This document shows, piece after piece, positions 40,930-50,182 of a stretch of 64,000 bases of DNA (the first letter of the stretch is position 1; each line of letters begins with the position of its first letter). The notes beneath the pieces are model-generated. The model saw only the letters and a program-made list of their open reading frames with translations, searched no databases and was not told the origin of the DNA. The position numbers were made by a program, and so were the translations under genes. This stretch comes from Saccharomycopsis phalli (taxonomy: Eukaryota; Ascomycota; Saccharomycetes; Ascoideales; Saccharomycopsidaceae). The stretch covers positions 372,001-436,000 of the forward strand of contig CP073216.1 in assembly GCA_020342235.1 (NCBI GenBank), read 5' to 3'.

Positions 40930-41661
40930 ATGGACAGTAGAGGATATTTAAAGTACTATGGGTGGCAGGAAGGAGAAGCTTTGAAATCAGGAGGTCTCAA
41001 GAAGCCAATTTTGGTAAAGCATAAAAAGGATACCAAAGGTATAGGGCATGGAAGTAAAGATGCTGAGAAATGGTGGGAAGATATGTTTGATGGACAGTTG
41101 AACAATCTTGAAATAGGACAGGAGAACGGTGTGATGAAGTTTACACAAACAAAAAAATTGACACATGATGATATACGACAAGAGAAATCTATTTTATATC
41201 TGTGGTTTGTCAAAGGTGAAGGTTTACGAGGAACTATGGTTGATGAGAGTAAGAATAAGTCTACCTTGATTCAAGTGCAAGTCAAGAAAGATAAGAAGGA
41301 AAAGAAAGAAAAGAGAGAAAAGAAAGAAAAGAAGGAAAAGAAAGAAAAGAAAGAAAAGAAGGACAAGAAAGAAAAGAAAGAAAAGAAAGAAAAGAAAGAA
41401 AAGAAAGAAAAGAAAGAAAAGAAAGAAAAGAAAGAAAAGAAAGAAAAGAAAGAAAAGAAAGAAAAGAAAGAAAAGAAAGAAAAGAAAGAAAAGAAAGAAA
41501 AGAAAGAAAAGAAAGAAAAGAAGGACAAGAAAGATAAGAAAGAAAAGAAGGACAAGAAAGAAAAGAATTATGGTAAAGAATCCAACGATACACAGAGGAA
41601 TTCTTTAAAGAGAAAACATAAAAGCATTGACGGAGAGCCAACCAAAAAGATAAAAATCTAA
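40930..41661 (+). CDS. TMA23: Nucleolar ribosome-biogenesis protein TMA23
   Basis: A 243-residue protein. The first 100 residues match yeast Tma23: MDSRGYLKYYGWQEGEALK, GGLKKPILVKHKKDTKGIG, WWEDMFDGQLNNLEI, MKFTQ and LWFVKGEGLRGTM. The start is a G-patch-like segment (YGWQEGEALKSGGLKKPI) that probably engages a DEAH helicase. The second half is an uninterrupted tract of KKE/KKD triplets (about residues 119-213), much longer and more regular than the Lys-rich tail of the S. cerevisiae protein, and it ends in a basic nuclear-localising segment. Tma23 is a nucleolar 40S biogenesis factor. The frame is open upstream of 40930, but family comparison fixes the start. Confidence 0.93.
   Translation: MDSRGYLKYYGWQEGEALKSGGLKKPILVKHKKDTKGIGHGSKDAEKWWEDMFDGQLNNLEIGQENGVMKFTQTKKLTHDDIRQEKSILYLWFVKGEGLRGTMVDESKNKSTLIQVQVKKDKKEKKEKREKKEKKEKKEKKEKKDKKEKKEKKEKKEKKEKKEKKEKKEKKEKKEKKEKKEKKEKKEKKEKKEKKEKKDKKDKKEKKDKKEKNYGKESNDTQRNSLKRKHKSIDGEPTKKIKI
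41284..41572 (+). repeat. KKE-coding 9-bp minisatellite, pure polypurine tract
   Basis: The period is AAGAAAGAA (Lys-Lys-Glu), with occasional GAC for Asp. The plus strand is almost entirely purine for about 290 bp, so this is a long homopurine-homopyrimidine run. Confidence 0.95.
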
Positions 41662-41765
41662 TACATTGATAGATCAAATTACTAACGACGCATCAGAGAT
41701 GAATCTTATAATCAAACTAATATGTTACATCACAGTTATTGCATAGATCTCCAAATGTAAGCCTT

Positions 41766-42689
41766 CTAAAACACATAATCTAATTTATTAACAGATTGAG
41801 GGATTTCTCCGCTTGGAGATTGACCGTCAATAGTCACTTTTGCATTGGTGTCAACTGCTGGCAACTTGTCACCCGTGACTTCACCGGAGACGAGTTTCTT
41901 CCAGGACTCGTGACACTCTTCAAGAATCTCCATACTCTCAAGAGCAGTCTTATAGCTCTCATTAAACCCAAACTCGTTCTTTGGCTTGCCAGTAGGTACC
42001 TTGTAGTTTCTAAACCATTCTCTGGTGCTGTCCAACAATCCAGGCAACACCTTCTCAACATCGCCAATATCATTAAGCTTTTCTGCCAATGGGTCCTTAA
42101 CGTTGATGGCAATCATCTTCCAGTCCAACTCCCCGTCATCAATAAGTGCTAATGCGCCCAAAAGCTTGACCTCTATAACTTGGCCAAGTTCGCCAACCGC
42201 AGTGCCGATTTCGCAAACATCAACAGGATCATTATCACCTTTAAGTTGCAACTCCTGGTTTGTCTCCGTGGAGTCTTCCCAAGTCTGTGGCACAGCACCA
42301 TAGTTATGGATGTACCCTTTGAAAGGCCAAATGTTATTGATGAACCGTAGCTTGCCCTTCTTTGTGTCCTGAACAATAGGGTTCAATGGCTGGGAGGTGG
42401 AAATTTCCATCTTAGCATTAGTCCACCGTGGAATCTCGACCACCATATTCACTGTCTTGGCTTTTTTGTTTAGGTTTAACGGAACATCGTGGAAGAATGA
42501 TCCAGGTGTACCATCGGGCTTCTTGTAGTACAATTTGAAGTCAGGAGTGAACTTGCTGCCGGAACTAAATGCGGATGTTGCTAAATGATTGGAAATCAAG
42601 TTCAATCTGGTTTTGGGAGAAGACATGATAAAGGTTCTGTATAGCATGAAGCAGATTAAGAGAGCTGAGAGCTTCACAAAATTCGGCAT
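41766..42689 (-). CDS. PPA2: Mitochondrial inorganic pyrophosphatase PPA2
   Basis: A 307-residue family I pyrophosphatase. Catalytic blocks: VEIPRWTNAKMEIS, QDTKKGKLRF, GYIHNYGAVPQTWED, LKGDNDPVDVCEIG (metal-binding aspartates), DDGELDWKMIAI and WFRNYKVPTGKP. GSFFHDVPLNLN and the Cys in VCEIG favour mitochondrial Ppa2 over cytosolic Ipp1. Ppa2 hydrolyses pyrophosphate in the matrix and is needed for mitochondrial DNA upkeep. The first ATG gives a hydrophobic start (MPNFVKLSALLICFMLYR); the second, at 42626, gives a more typical presequence (MSSPKTRLNLISNHL). I cannot decide between them. Confidence 0.9.
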   Translation of the reverse strand: MPNFVKLSALLICFMLYRTFIMSSPKTRLNLISNHLATSAFSSGSKFTPDFKLYYKKPDGTPGSFFHDVPLNLNKKAKTVNMVVEIPRWTNAKMEISTSQPLNPIVQDTKKGKLRFINNIWPFKGYIHNYGAVPQTWEDSTETNQELQLKGDNDPVDVCEIGTAVGELGQVIEVKLLGALALIDDGELDWKMIAINVKDPLAEKLNDIGDVEKVLPGLLDSTREWFRNYKVPTGKPKNEFGFNESYKTALESMEILEECHESWKKLVSGEVTGDKLPAVDTNAKVTIDGQSPSGEIPQSVNKLDYVF

Positions 42690-42773
42690 GACTGCACATT
42701 GGACTTTTTCGTGTAGAAGTACCCGAGGTGGGCAGCACTAAAATACAATAAGGTTCTATAAACGTAAATTAGA

Positions 42774-45446
42774 CTAAATATTCTTTAATTCTATTTCACT
42801 TCCAACTACTATCTTCTTCTCATAGTCCGGTGGAGACGTCGTGAATATTATATTGCCCTTTTGGTCAAACTCAGACCCATTGTCACTTATTTCAATCACG
42901 CCATCAAACTTTTCAATTTCCTGTTTACTGAGTCCCATTCTGTCTCGTGGAATCCACACAATTGGAGGCTTTTCATGTAATGCAGGGTACGCATATGCCA
43001 TGTCGTCCGACTCTATATCCTCTGGGTCAATGTGTTTATAAACTTCTGGAATAAACAGCTTGCAGAACTCAAATGACATGTACTTGTTTGGTTGTAAAAA
43101 TCGCATGAGTGGGTTGGTTGTCTCTGGAACCTCGGTGTATTCTCCCTCGGCTAGCAACGGTTCGCTGCTAAGCGAATCATAGTACTCAGTCAATTGCACT
43201 GTATCATTGACCTCAGTGACATCACCAGCTTGGGACTTTATATCAACAAAATCAAACTTTTCCATGTTCTCTTTGTCAAACTGAGTAGCCTCACTCACCT
43301 TCGATGATCGTCTGAGGTCAGGCGGACTAAAGAACGAGGGTGTCTCATTCTTACCATTTAATGGCTTCATAGTATCGACTGGAAGAGTAGTAAGCAAATT
43401 TCCAAAAGCCTCGTTCAAATTCACATGGGCAAACACCGAGATACCTAATCCAATAGCCACAATGATGATTGGGCCCCACGATTTTCTGACTACAAACAAA
43501 CCAAGTAAACAAACCTGACCAATGTAGATCCCAACAATCGTTTGGAATAATGCCCGTGGGTAGTGGATACCTCTGCTGTCATTATCATTGCTGTTAACAT
43601 AGCAAAGGTAATAGAGGTATGTAACGTACATCACGCCAAACCCAACAATAGCAAAGAGTAAAATAATTGGAGAGATTATTGAGTATGCCATGATAATAAC
43701 CGCCAAGTTAGTATATGGAGGAAAATATGTTCCCCATTCAGTTGTAGGAAGAGATGTGTATCTGTTCCACTTTTTTCTAGCGGTGCTATCAAAAATAAAA
43801 CTGAAGACATAATAAAGGGCCAATGTAGAGACCTGAAGAAGAACTCCTCCAGAAATGGAAAATGATTGTAATGCAATGTATGAAACGTAAAAGTTTGAGG
43901 CCTTTGGCAAATTTTGACTCAACAAACTCATGGCACTTGTTGGTTGGTTGATGATCTGTACTACAACAGATGATGCACTACTGGTGATTGTGGTGATCAA
44001 GAAAACTTGAACCACCTGGAAGGCAAAATAAGCTTGCTGGGTGAAATATTCCACATGCTGCTTGGTTGGGGAGCCAGAAACCTTTGCCATCAACCGGATA
44101 AAAATAGGCAAGAGGGACATTAAAACAGCCAATAAAACAGTAGGAAGAATAGAAGTAACAATTCCCATCAATTGATCAGGAAGCTTCTTAAGAAACCTCA
44201 AGAAGTGCACTTTGTCCATCAAATAGTTTATATTTGAAATTGTGCCGACCACCGCCACAGGAATCGTCCAGAAAATAATAGTAGCCCCGATGGCAGCTAT
44301 CGCAGCTGCATTCCGCACTATTCTTTCATACCAGAAGAGTCTCATGTTTAACCAGATCACATCTTCTGGCTCAATGCCAATGTAATGATATGACAAAGTC
44401 AATGGTCTGTGGTGAATGACCATATTGTGTGCTACTTGAGCATAGTACTGACTTTCAAATTCAACAAATACAGAGTTCATAGTGCTCTTGTTTTCAGGAT
44501 TAGTGTTCATTTCCTCAATCTCTTCGTTTAATCTAATAAGCTCCTCCTTAAGATAATCAATCTTGTCCACTTTCGGGCCCCAAAATGGGATCTTGGACTT
44601 CCGCGTAGTAGGTCTCTTTTTCTGAGGTATATAAGCCACCAATTCATCAACTGGTTCAATGATCTTACCTTGTTTGTCCGCCTTAGCTTTAGCTTTAACG
44701 GCCTGTTTTAATATACCTGTCAAGGTATTTTCCAAGTTTGAGGCCAATTTTTTACGTTCATCAACCTTGGAACCAAGATTTTTGTCGGCAGTGGCTAACC
44801 AGACTCTCTTTACCCCGTCGAATAATTTTTTAATTTCAAATTCGTTCAAATACTGTTTTGGGACAGACTGGAACAAAACAGTCCGCGAACTCTGCTTGAA
44901 GGCGTATTTTGGGGAAGAAAGCACTGCTTGTCTTAAATTTGTGTAGTATATCAACTCCCGATATAAGACAAAGAGCACCACAGGATAGTAGAACAATGAG
45001 ATAATGGCATGTGCATACGCTCTCTTTCTATCACGGATATTTGAAAAGGACAATTTATCTAATCCAGTTTCTCCCCCTTTATCAGTAGCATTAAGAGGAA
45101 GTAGAATTGGAAAGATCACAAGCAGAGCACCTAAGGAGATCATCATAATGATAGCAATGTATCGTAAGAAGAAGTATCCATCAAGACCAGCTTGGAGAAT
45201 AATAAAAGAGGCAGGCTTTCTTAATAACGGCGGTATCCAACTTAGAAACCCAGAGGGTAGTGGTTCAAGATATTGCTGGTTCTTGTTAACTTTGAGGATC
45301 ACATCCAATGATTTGGGTTGATAGATCCGTTTGAATTTAATTCGAAGGATAAGAAATCCAACAAAAAACCCACCAAGAATACAAATATTGAATATAACAG
45401 AGGAAACTACTTGTGAGGTAGAGGCCCCAGTTGCAGTACCACTCAT
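42774..45446 (-). CDS. OSCA/TMEM63-family membrane protein, RSN1/PHM7-like
   Basis: An 890-residue protein of the DUF221/CSC1 family. One early membrane segment (VIFNICILGGFFVGFLIL) and two more before residue 170 lead to a cytosolic RRM-like domain (VLFQSVPKQYLNEFEIKKLF, then MNSVFVEFESQYYAQVAH). The pore region spans about 375-680 (WLNMRLFWYERIVRNAAAI; LPTVLLAVLMSLLPIFIRL). The long acidic tail has LFIPEVYKHIDPEDIESDD and PIVWIPRDRMGLSKQEIE, seen in Rsn1/Phm7-type members. Relatives are hyperosmolality- or stretch-gated cation channels; Rsn1 itself is linked to sodium and membrane traffic. The role here is inferred from family. Confidence 0.88.
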   Translation of the reverse strand: MSGTATGASTSQVVSSVIFNICILGGFFVGFLILRIKFKRIYQPKSLDVILKVNKNQQYLEPLPSGFLSWIPPLLRKPASFIILQAGLDGYFFLRYIAIIMMISLGALLVIFPILLPLNATDKGGETGLDKLSFSNIRDRKRAYAHAIISLFYYPVVLFVLYRELIYYTNLRQAVLSSPKYAFKQSSRTVLFQSVPKQYLNEFEIKKLFDGVKRVWLATADKNLGSKVDERKKLASNLENTLTGILKQAVKAKAKADKQGKIIEPVDELVAYIPQKKRPTTRKSKIPFWGPKVDKIDYLKEELIRLNEEIEEMNTNPENKSTMNSVFVEFESQYYAQVAHNMVIHHRPLTLSYHYIGIEPEDVIWLNMRLFWYERIVRNAAAIAAIGATIIFWTIPVAVVGTISNINYLMDKVHFLRFLKKLPDQLMGIVTSILPTVLLAVLMSLLPIFIRLMAKVSGSPTKQHVEYFTQQAYFAFQVVQVFLITTITSSASSVVVQIINQPTSAMSLLSQNLPKASNFYVSYIALQSFSISGGVLLQVSTLALYYVFSFIFDSTARKKWNRYTSLPTTEWGTYFPPYTNLAVIIMAYSIISPIILLFAIVGFGVMYVTYLYYLCYVNSNDNDSRGIHYPRALFQTIVGIYIGQVCLLGLFVVRKSWGPIIIVAIGLGISVFAHVNLNEAFGNLLTTLPVDTMKPLNGKNETPSFFSPPDLRRSSKVSEATQFDKENMEKFDFVDIKSQAGDVTEVNDTVQLTEYYDSLSSEPLLAEGEYTEVPETTNPLMRFLQPNKYMSFEFCKLFIPEVYKHIDPEDIESDDMAYAYPALHEKPPIVWIPRDRMGLSKQEIEKFDGVIEISDNGSEFDQKGNIIFTTSPPDYEKKIVVGSEIELKNI

Positions 45447-45909
45447 TTCGACTCTAGAAACTTAAGCTCTATTTTTTTCCCTGCTCTAGCACGGAGTTTA
45501 TAAAATCTCCACAGATTCGGGAAGACAAAAACACTGTATGCGTGAGGGTACTTAAACCCGGAAAAAATTTTGGAGGTACCCCGAAACGTGGTAAATAACA
45601 CTTGACGATCCTTACTAGTCAATATTATCAGTAATACTAATTCTCAAAAGGGTTACCGATGCCCGAAACATGTACTATACGGCTGTATACCCCAGTGTGG
45701 TACAGCATACCAATGAGCATTGTCTCTGCTTGAGGTTCAGGTAGGCGATGTGTGCCTATTAAATACCAATTTTCCATCGTATGATAAAATAAAATTATTT
45801 TGTCTGTATATGAATTATACCAGGCAAAGTGCATAGCCTGCGTTATGTGGTGTTTTTCCACCTTGGTTTGCATCCATCCCTTATAATCCTATCGTACTCT
45901 TTCCTAATC
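45447..45909. promoter_or_regulatory. Divergent promoter region of the RSN1-like and arrestin genes
   Basis: A 463-bp gap. A short minus-strand frame (45637-45873, 78 codons) has no features of a real protein. I saw no clear motif. Confidence 0.4.
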
Positions 45910-47310
45910 ATGATATTGACCAGTGCTTCCAAACTATTCCTCCAGATCCACAACAAGAAGCCCTGTTATACCAACTCTGATGTTATCACAGGCACATTGA
46001 CATATGATGTTCACAATAAAGTTGATTTGAAATCTATTGAAGTTCATTTATATGGGGTTGCAATCACAGAGAGCTTTCGCCAACTCCAGCCCAATGAGCC
46101 GGTTGGTAGAATGGAGAAACATATTCTAATTAAAAGCGTTCAGACTGTATTTCCTCCAGAAAATATACGACAAGTTGCCACATCCTCCAAATTCTCCTTA
46201 TCTGAGGGACAGTACACTTATGATTTCACTCTCCAGTTCCCAGGCAAAGAGTGGAACCTTGCCTGCTTAGATGGCAATAAATTCATGCACTATTCAGGAT
46301 ATTTGAAGAAGGAGAAGACAACTTCTCCTGTTAATTTACCTCCAACTTTCTATTACAACAAACCCAATGATGTTGCTGCCAGAGTGGAGTATTTCGTTGC
46401 AGGCGTGGTTAATAAGACTTCAGCTTTTAAGATAAATACCAAGATTAAGGAACCGATCTGCTTTATTCCTCTCGATGATGCTCTTACTTTTTCGTTGAGC
46501 CATCTTTGCGAAAAGAAGCTCTTACTACCAGACCACGAAGTTGCTGATGGGAAGTTTGGCTTCAAGATGATACCCCAGGAGAAAAAAGGAATCTTTGCCA
46601 GAATTCTTACTTCCAGCAATGTGTATATTCCTTTTGAGCTTTGCCTTCTGTTCAAATCACATCTTGACTGTCCGACTACATTGGGTCCTACTCAACGAGT
46701 GTTGTGCCCAAATACCGCTCTTCCTTCTTGTCTAGATGTTTTCTTGTCCATGCCAATGTCGCATGATACAATCAAGAGTTTGACCAATAATTCAGAAAGT
46801 CTAATTATATCTGCTATAAGAATTTCTCTAGTTGCGGTTACAGATATAACTGCGAAATATGATTTAAGACAAGAAGACCACGTCCTAGTGATAGAGAACA
46901 CCAATTTAGGCTACTTACTTGATATGGATGATTTTGAGGCCGTCGAATATTCGGGTGAAAAGTCCAAATTAAAGGTCGATTCAAAATATCAGGCACTCGT
47001 CAACAACAAAGTGTATTATCGCTTTAAACTACCAAATGAACTTTATAATGTCCAAATTCCAGATTCAGGACAGTCGTTTGTGACATGCTGTATTAAAAAG
47101 ACATATAAATTAATTTTTAATGTTTCTTTGAAGTCGTCCACTGAACGTACCTCTCTGGAATTGACCTCTGTTGCCAACATAGTAATGCTTAATGGTGAGT
47201 TACAAGATGACATTGACACGAAATTGAATAATTCCTCATCACCTCAACTGAACAATAAAACATATGAGCCTTTGCCGGTCTATGAGCCTTTGCCAACCTA
47301 TGAAAAGTAA
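45910..47310 (+). CDS. Arrestin-domain protein (alpha-arrestin family)
   Basis: A 466-residue protein. The arrestin N domain covers about 1-160 (FLQIHNKKPCYTNSDVITGTLTYDV, then YTYDFTLQFPGK), followed by an arrestin C domain up to about 420. The C-terminus holds YEPLPVYEPLPTYEK, that is two LPxY motifs in tandem, variants of the PPxY motif that recruits the ubiquitin ligase Rsp5. Such proteins are adaptors for endocytosis of plasma-membrane transporters. A GTG lies 27 codons upstream in frame, but the first ATG at 45910 starts the domain properly. I cannot assign it to a particular ART or to the Spo23/Ygr068 group. Confidence 0.78.
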   Translation: MILTSASKLFLQIHNKKPCYTNSDVITGTLTYDVHNKVDLKSIEVHLYGVAITESFRQLQPNEPVGRMEKHILIKSVQTVFPPENIRQVATSSKFSLSEGQYTYDFTLQFPGKEWNLACLDGNKFMHYSGYLKKEKTTSPVNLPPTFYYNKPNDVAARVEYFVAGVVNKTSAFKINTKIKEPICFIPLDDALTFSLSHLCEKKLLLPDHEVADGKFGFKMIPQEKKGIFARILTSSNVYIPFELCLLFKSHLDCPTTLGPTQRVLCPNTALPSCLDVFLSMPMSHDTIKSLTNNSESLIISAIRISLVAVTDITAKYDLRQEDHVLVIENTNLGYLLDMDDFEAVEYSGEKSKLKVDSKYQALVNNKVYYRFKLPNELYNVQIPDSGQSFVTCCIKKTYKLIFNVSLKSSTERTSLELTSVANIVMLNGELQDDIDTKLNNSSSPQLNNKTYEPLPVYEPLPTYEK

Positions 47311-47439
47311 AGTGGTTTGTCAAGATTAATAGTATGGTAGCCCGCAATGAGGCTAAGGGATTTTAATATGACATTCATTATTACTAGTCCCGATTCGAGT
47401 TGATTTATCAAATAACGTGTAGCATATTTGTAAATTTTC

Positions 47440-47691
47440 TTAGTCAATTATATCAATGCCATATTTTCGAGCACATTCTGACACATCTAATTTCTCGTCA
47501 TCAGCCAAGATGCTAAGTAACTTCATTCCTGTATCTTTTAACTCATTGTACAAATTCAACAGTTGAATATGCTGATTTACAACATTCTGGACCTCCTCTA
47601 TAGAAGAGCAACCCGAATCTTCCAATAATTTCTTATTGATACTAATAAGCTCGTCTCGGTGTTTTATGGACTGTCGATGTGTTTCATCCAT
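47440..47691 (-). CDS. SAE3: Recombination mediator SAE3/SWI5
   Basis: An 83-residue protein: an N-terminal helix (QSIKHRDELISINKKLLED) and the Swi5 core, VVNQHIQLLNLYNELKDTG, MKLLSILADDEKLDVSEC and ARKYGIDI. The pattern H-[IV]-x-LL-x-x-YNE-[LIV]-KD is the Swi5/Sae3 signature. With Sfr1/Mei5 it loads and stabilises Dmc1 or Rad51 filaments; in S. cerevisiae it is meiosis-specific. Length matches S. pombe Swi5 (85) and Sae3 (91). It implies an intact mediator branch of homologous recombination. Confidence 0.88.
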   Translation of the reverse strand: MDETHRQSIKHRDELISINKKLLEDSGCSSIEEVQNVVNQHIQLLNLYNELKDTGMKLLSILADDEKLDVSECARKYGIDIID

Positions 47692-47805
47692 GACTTGTTC
47701 ATGAAGAGAGCGATAAATATTAATATTAATAACGTGATTTTAGATGGGTGCAGCATCGCGTTTAGAGCCCTTACACGAAGTACTACAGGTCAACAAACAA
47801 GGATA

Positions 47806-48903
47806 TTAAACCGCAAAGTTTGAATAAACACTGGCAGCGTATTCTTCCAACTCTGGCAAATTACTGATAGTTTGTATGTACTGGTTATTGTTGCTGCCTT
47901 CGCCTATCTTGTTTGTCTCCTTAATAACAATGCTTAGTAGCTTCACTAATTTAAATCGTTTTGTAATCAACTCAAGCTCCTCGACATCTTCGCCAAATAC
48001 CAATGAAGAGCACTTTTCTAAGAATATAGATATCGAACTCGTAACCATGGTGACAAGCACTAGATTTATCAGCTCGTTGTTGAGATAGTCCTTGGTCTCT
48101 TCTATCAAACCAACAAACGTCTCGTTGGCCAAGATGCTCTCTTCCTTTATAATGTCTCCAAACTCAAGAGGCAACAACGACTTCTCCAAGTTATCGTTAA
48201 ATATCAAGCTACTGTCAATGATCTCCTGTGTCTTTGCAACCAACGCACTGAATTCGTTAAATGTCAATTCTGTCTTTGGGTTTATGTCCTTGAAAACCAA
48301 CTCTATCGCGTTCTGACATTTCTCATGTATGATAAAGTATCCATGGTTCAATAGCCACCAAGATACTGACAAATACGACTGCTCGATTAGATAATCATCG
48401 TCCTCGGCCGATGTTGATTCTATGCCAGATGCTTCAATCGAGAGCTCCAAGTACCCTTTTCTCGCTAAGATATTGAGTTGTAGTTTAACTAATATGATAA
48501 GAGCACTATTGCAGTATATCGATGTAAGCAATCTCGTCAAGGACTTTAACTTTAACTCATTCCAAAGTTGCGCCTTGCTGACATCAGGTTCACCTGTCTC
48601 TGCTTCGCTCGAAACTGTGGTTCCTTCCTTTCTTTTTGTCAATAGCTGCTTTGTTATAGTCTCCACTGAAATCAACTTATAAACATTGGTCAGTAGCGAG
48701 GGCAATAAAGCAATTATAGTAAATAAACAATCTTGTTGGGTTTGCTGATATTTCTTCTTGATTTTCTCTTTCATGAGCTGCTTCTGATAAGCCAAAAATT
48801 CCTGACGTTTAGAATTCACATAGTTATAAACGAAATATCCAACTGTAGCAATACCAGTAGCTATAAATATTCTCTTCTTGTTCTTTCGATAAAAATCAAA
48901 CAT
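47806..48903 (-). CDS. PEX3: Peroxisome biogenesis protein PEX3
   Basis: A 365-residue protein from the ATG at 48903. The N-terminus has a basic stretch (YRKNKKR) and a membrane anchor (IFIATGIATVGYFVYNYV), which target Pex3 to peroxisomes. Conserved blocks follow: KEKIKKKYQQTQQDCLFTI, LLPSLLTNVYKLI, LWNELKLKSLTRLL and the ending AASVYSNFAV, equal to the yeast SACVYSNFGV. Pex3 docks Pex19 with membrane-protein cargo and is essential for peroxisome formation. An ATG 41 codons upstream (49026) would put an unusual extension before the anchor; I prefer the shorter form. Confidence 0.93.
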   Translation of the reverse strand: MFDFYRKNKKRIFIATGIATVGYFVYNYVNSKRQEFLAYQKQLMKEKIKKKYQQTQQDCLFTIIALLPSLLTNVYKLISVETITKQLLTKRKEGTTVSSEAETGEPDVSKAQLWNELKLKSLTRLLTSIYCNSALIILVKLQLNILARKGYLELSIEASGIESTSAEDDDYLIEQSYLSVSWWLLNHGYFIIHEKCQNAIELVFKDINPKTELTFNEFSALVAKTQEIIDSSLIFNDNLEKSLLPLEFGDIIKEESILANETFVGLIEETKDYLNNELINLVLVTMVTSSISIFLEKCSSLVFGEDVEELELITKRFKLVKLLSIVIKETNKIGEGSNNNQYIQTISNLPELEEYAASVYSNFAV

Positions 48904-49170
48904 TCCAAACATTGCTTTACAATCTCCCAAACACTTCCTAAGGAAACCCTCGCGAGTTCGTTGAGTCTGCGGAGTAATAGGCATGGTTATTACCCGCAAA
49001 TCGGTAACTAATACCCCATGTCGCATTAATGTTTCAAAGGGCCCAGGAGGCCTGACCGCGTTAACTACACAGTGTATCTTTATTTTAAATCAGCAGAAGG
49101 TACTTTAATGATGAATCTGCATACTTCCTCCTTAGACACTACAGTTAGTGTAAAATATTGCAAAAATAAT

Positions 49171-49254
49171 TGGTCCCTACCAGGATCGAACTGGTGATCT
49201 TGGCGTAACAATGAAATATTAGCACCACGCCTTAACCAACTGGGCCAAGGGACC
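49171..49254 (-). tRNA. tRNA-Ile (anticodon AAT) with a 10-nt intron
   Basis: On the minus strand it begins GGTCCCTTGGCCCAGTTGG and ends CTGGTAGGGACC with discriminator A. The acceptor stem is GGTCCCT/AGGGACC. The D arm contains GCCCAGTTGGTTAAGGC, the T arm CCAGTTCGATCCTGG. Anticodon stem TGGTG/CGCCA flanks CTAATA-A, anticodon AAT. A 10-nt intron (49207-49216) follows position 37; the mature tRNA is 74 nt. A TTTTT terminator lies at 49162-49166. In S. cerevisiae the tRNA-Ile(AAT) genes have no intron. Confidence 0.95.
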
Positions 49255-49432
49255 TCTTGAAAACATTTTGTATATTTTGGGTATATGTCACCAAGTTTGG
49301 AATATTTTTTTGTAGCAATAATAACCTATTAACGATAGGCAACGTTACTTTTCATCATCATTTCCTACTTTTCTATTTTCATAGGTTTCCCAGGGTTTCT
49401 AAGCATCCTTTGGTCTTCGCCTTGACAAAAAA

Positions 49433-49441
49433 AAAAATTTT
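49433..49441. promoter_or_regulatory. RRPE-like motif upstream of RRP17
   Basis: AAAAATTTT, 43 bp before the start codon of a ribosome-biogenesis gene. Confidence 0.3.
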
Positions 49442-49483
49442 CCCCAAAATTGAATTTCTAGGTTCTTCCTTCCCACGCATACC

Positions 49484-50182
49484 ATGCCGTCCAACCAAGA
49501 GATTTTGACAAGGGGTCAGAAGTATTTCGACAAAAAAAACAAGAATAAGAATAAAAGTGTTGCGGAAGTAAAATTTGATGCGTCAGACAGATTGGAATAC
49601 TTGACTGGCTTTCATAAACGAAAGTTGCATAGACAAAAAGTTGCCAAAGATTATCACGAAAAGCAAGCAGTCCAGGAGCGATTAAAGGAAAGACAACGAA
49701 TCCGGGATGAGAGAAAACAAATGGTGGCGGAACGATTGGCGTTGTTGAAAAAGGAGCAGGAAAATATGAGCGATGGCGTAGGAGAATCAAGTGAAGATGA
49801 GAACCAAAAGCCAGACGAAGAAAATGAGGAGGGGAAGGAAGAAGAAGAAGAAGAATGGAGAGGTTTTAATGATAGCCGAGGAATTCTTAAGCGAAAAGTT
49901 GTGTTTACATCAACTGAAGAGGAAAGTACTACAGTGACCATTGAGTCCTTGGGTGATGAGAAGACGGTTGATTTATACGAAATTGCCAAGCAAAATAACG
50001 TGGAGTTGTCGAGGGCAAAAGAGGTATTGACTGAGTCTGTTGACAAGGCCAAAAAATATGCTCTCTTAACTGGCGTGGATGCGCCAAAAAGAAAACCAAA
50101 GAAGAAATTCCGTTACTTGACAAAGAATGAGCGGAAACAAAATGCGAGAAAAGAAAGATCAAAGAGATTCAAAAAGGAGTAG
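49484..50182 (+). CDS. RRP17: rRNA-processing exonuclease RRP17 (NOL12 family)
   Basis: A 232-residue, highly charged protein. The Nop25/NOL12 core is near the N-terminus: VKFDASDRLEYLTGFHKRK, LHRQKVAKDYHEKQAVQERL and KERQRIRDERKQMV. A central acidic region and a basic tail (KNERKQNARKERSKRFKK) follow. Rrp17 is a nucleolar 5'-3' exonuclease that trims the 5' ends of 5.8S and 25S rRNA. Its last 24 bp overlap the 3' end of the convergent glycosylase gene, so transcripts are antisense to one another there. Confidence 0.9.
   Translation: MPSNQEILTRGQKYFDKKNKNKNKSVAEVKFDASDRLEYLTGFHKRKLHRQKVAKDYHEKQAVQERLKERQRIRDERKQMVAERLALLKKEQENMSDGVGESSEDENQKPDEENEEGKEEEEEEWRGFNDSRGILKRKVVFTSTEEESTTVTIESLGDEKTVDLYEIAKQNNVELSRAKEVLTESVDKAKKYALLTGVDAPKRKPKKKFRYLTKNERKQNARKERSKRFKKE

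Noticed and set aside
41271-41677. Antisense frames rich in Phe/Ser/Leu across the TMA23 repeat
   Set aside because: They are shadows of the KKE minisatellite read on the other strand.
48904-49026. 41-residue N-terminal extension of PEX3
   Set aside because: Pex3 normally starts just before its membrane anchor; the extension would separate the targeting signal from the N-terminus.
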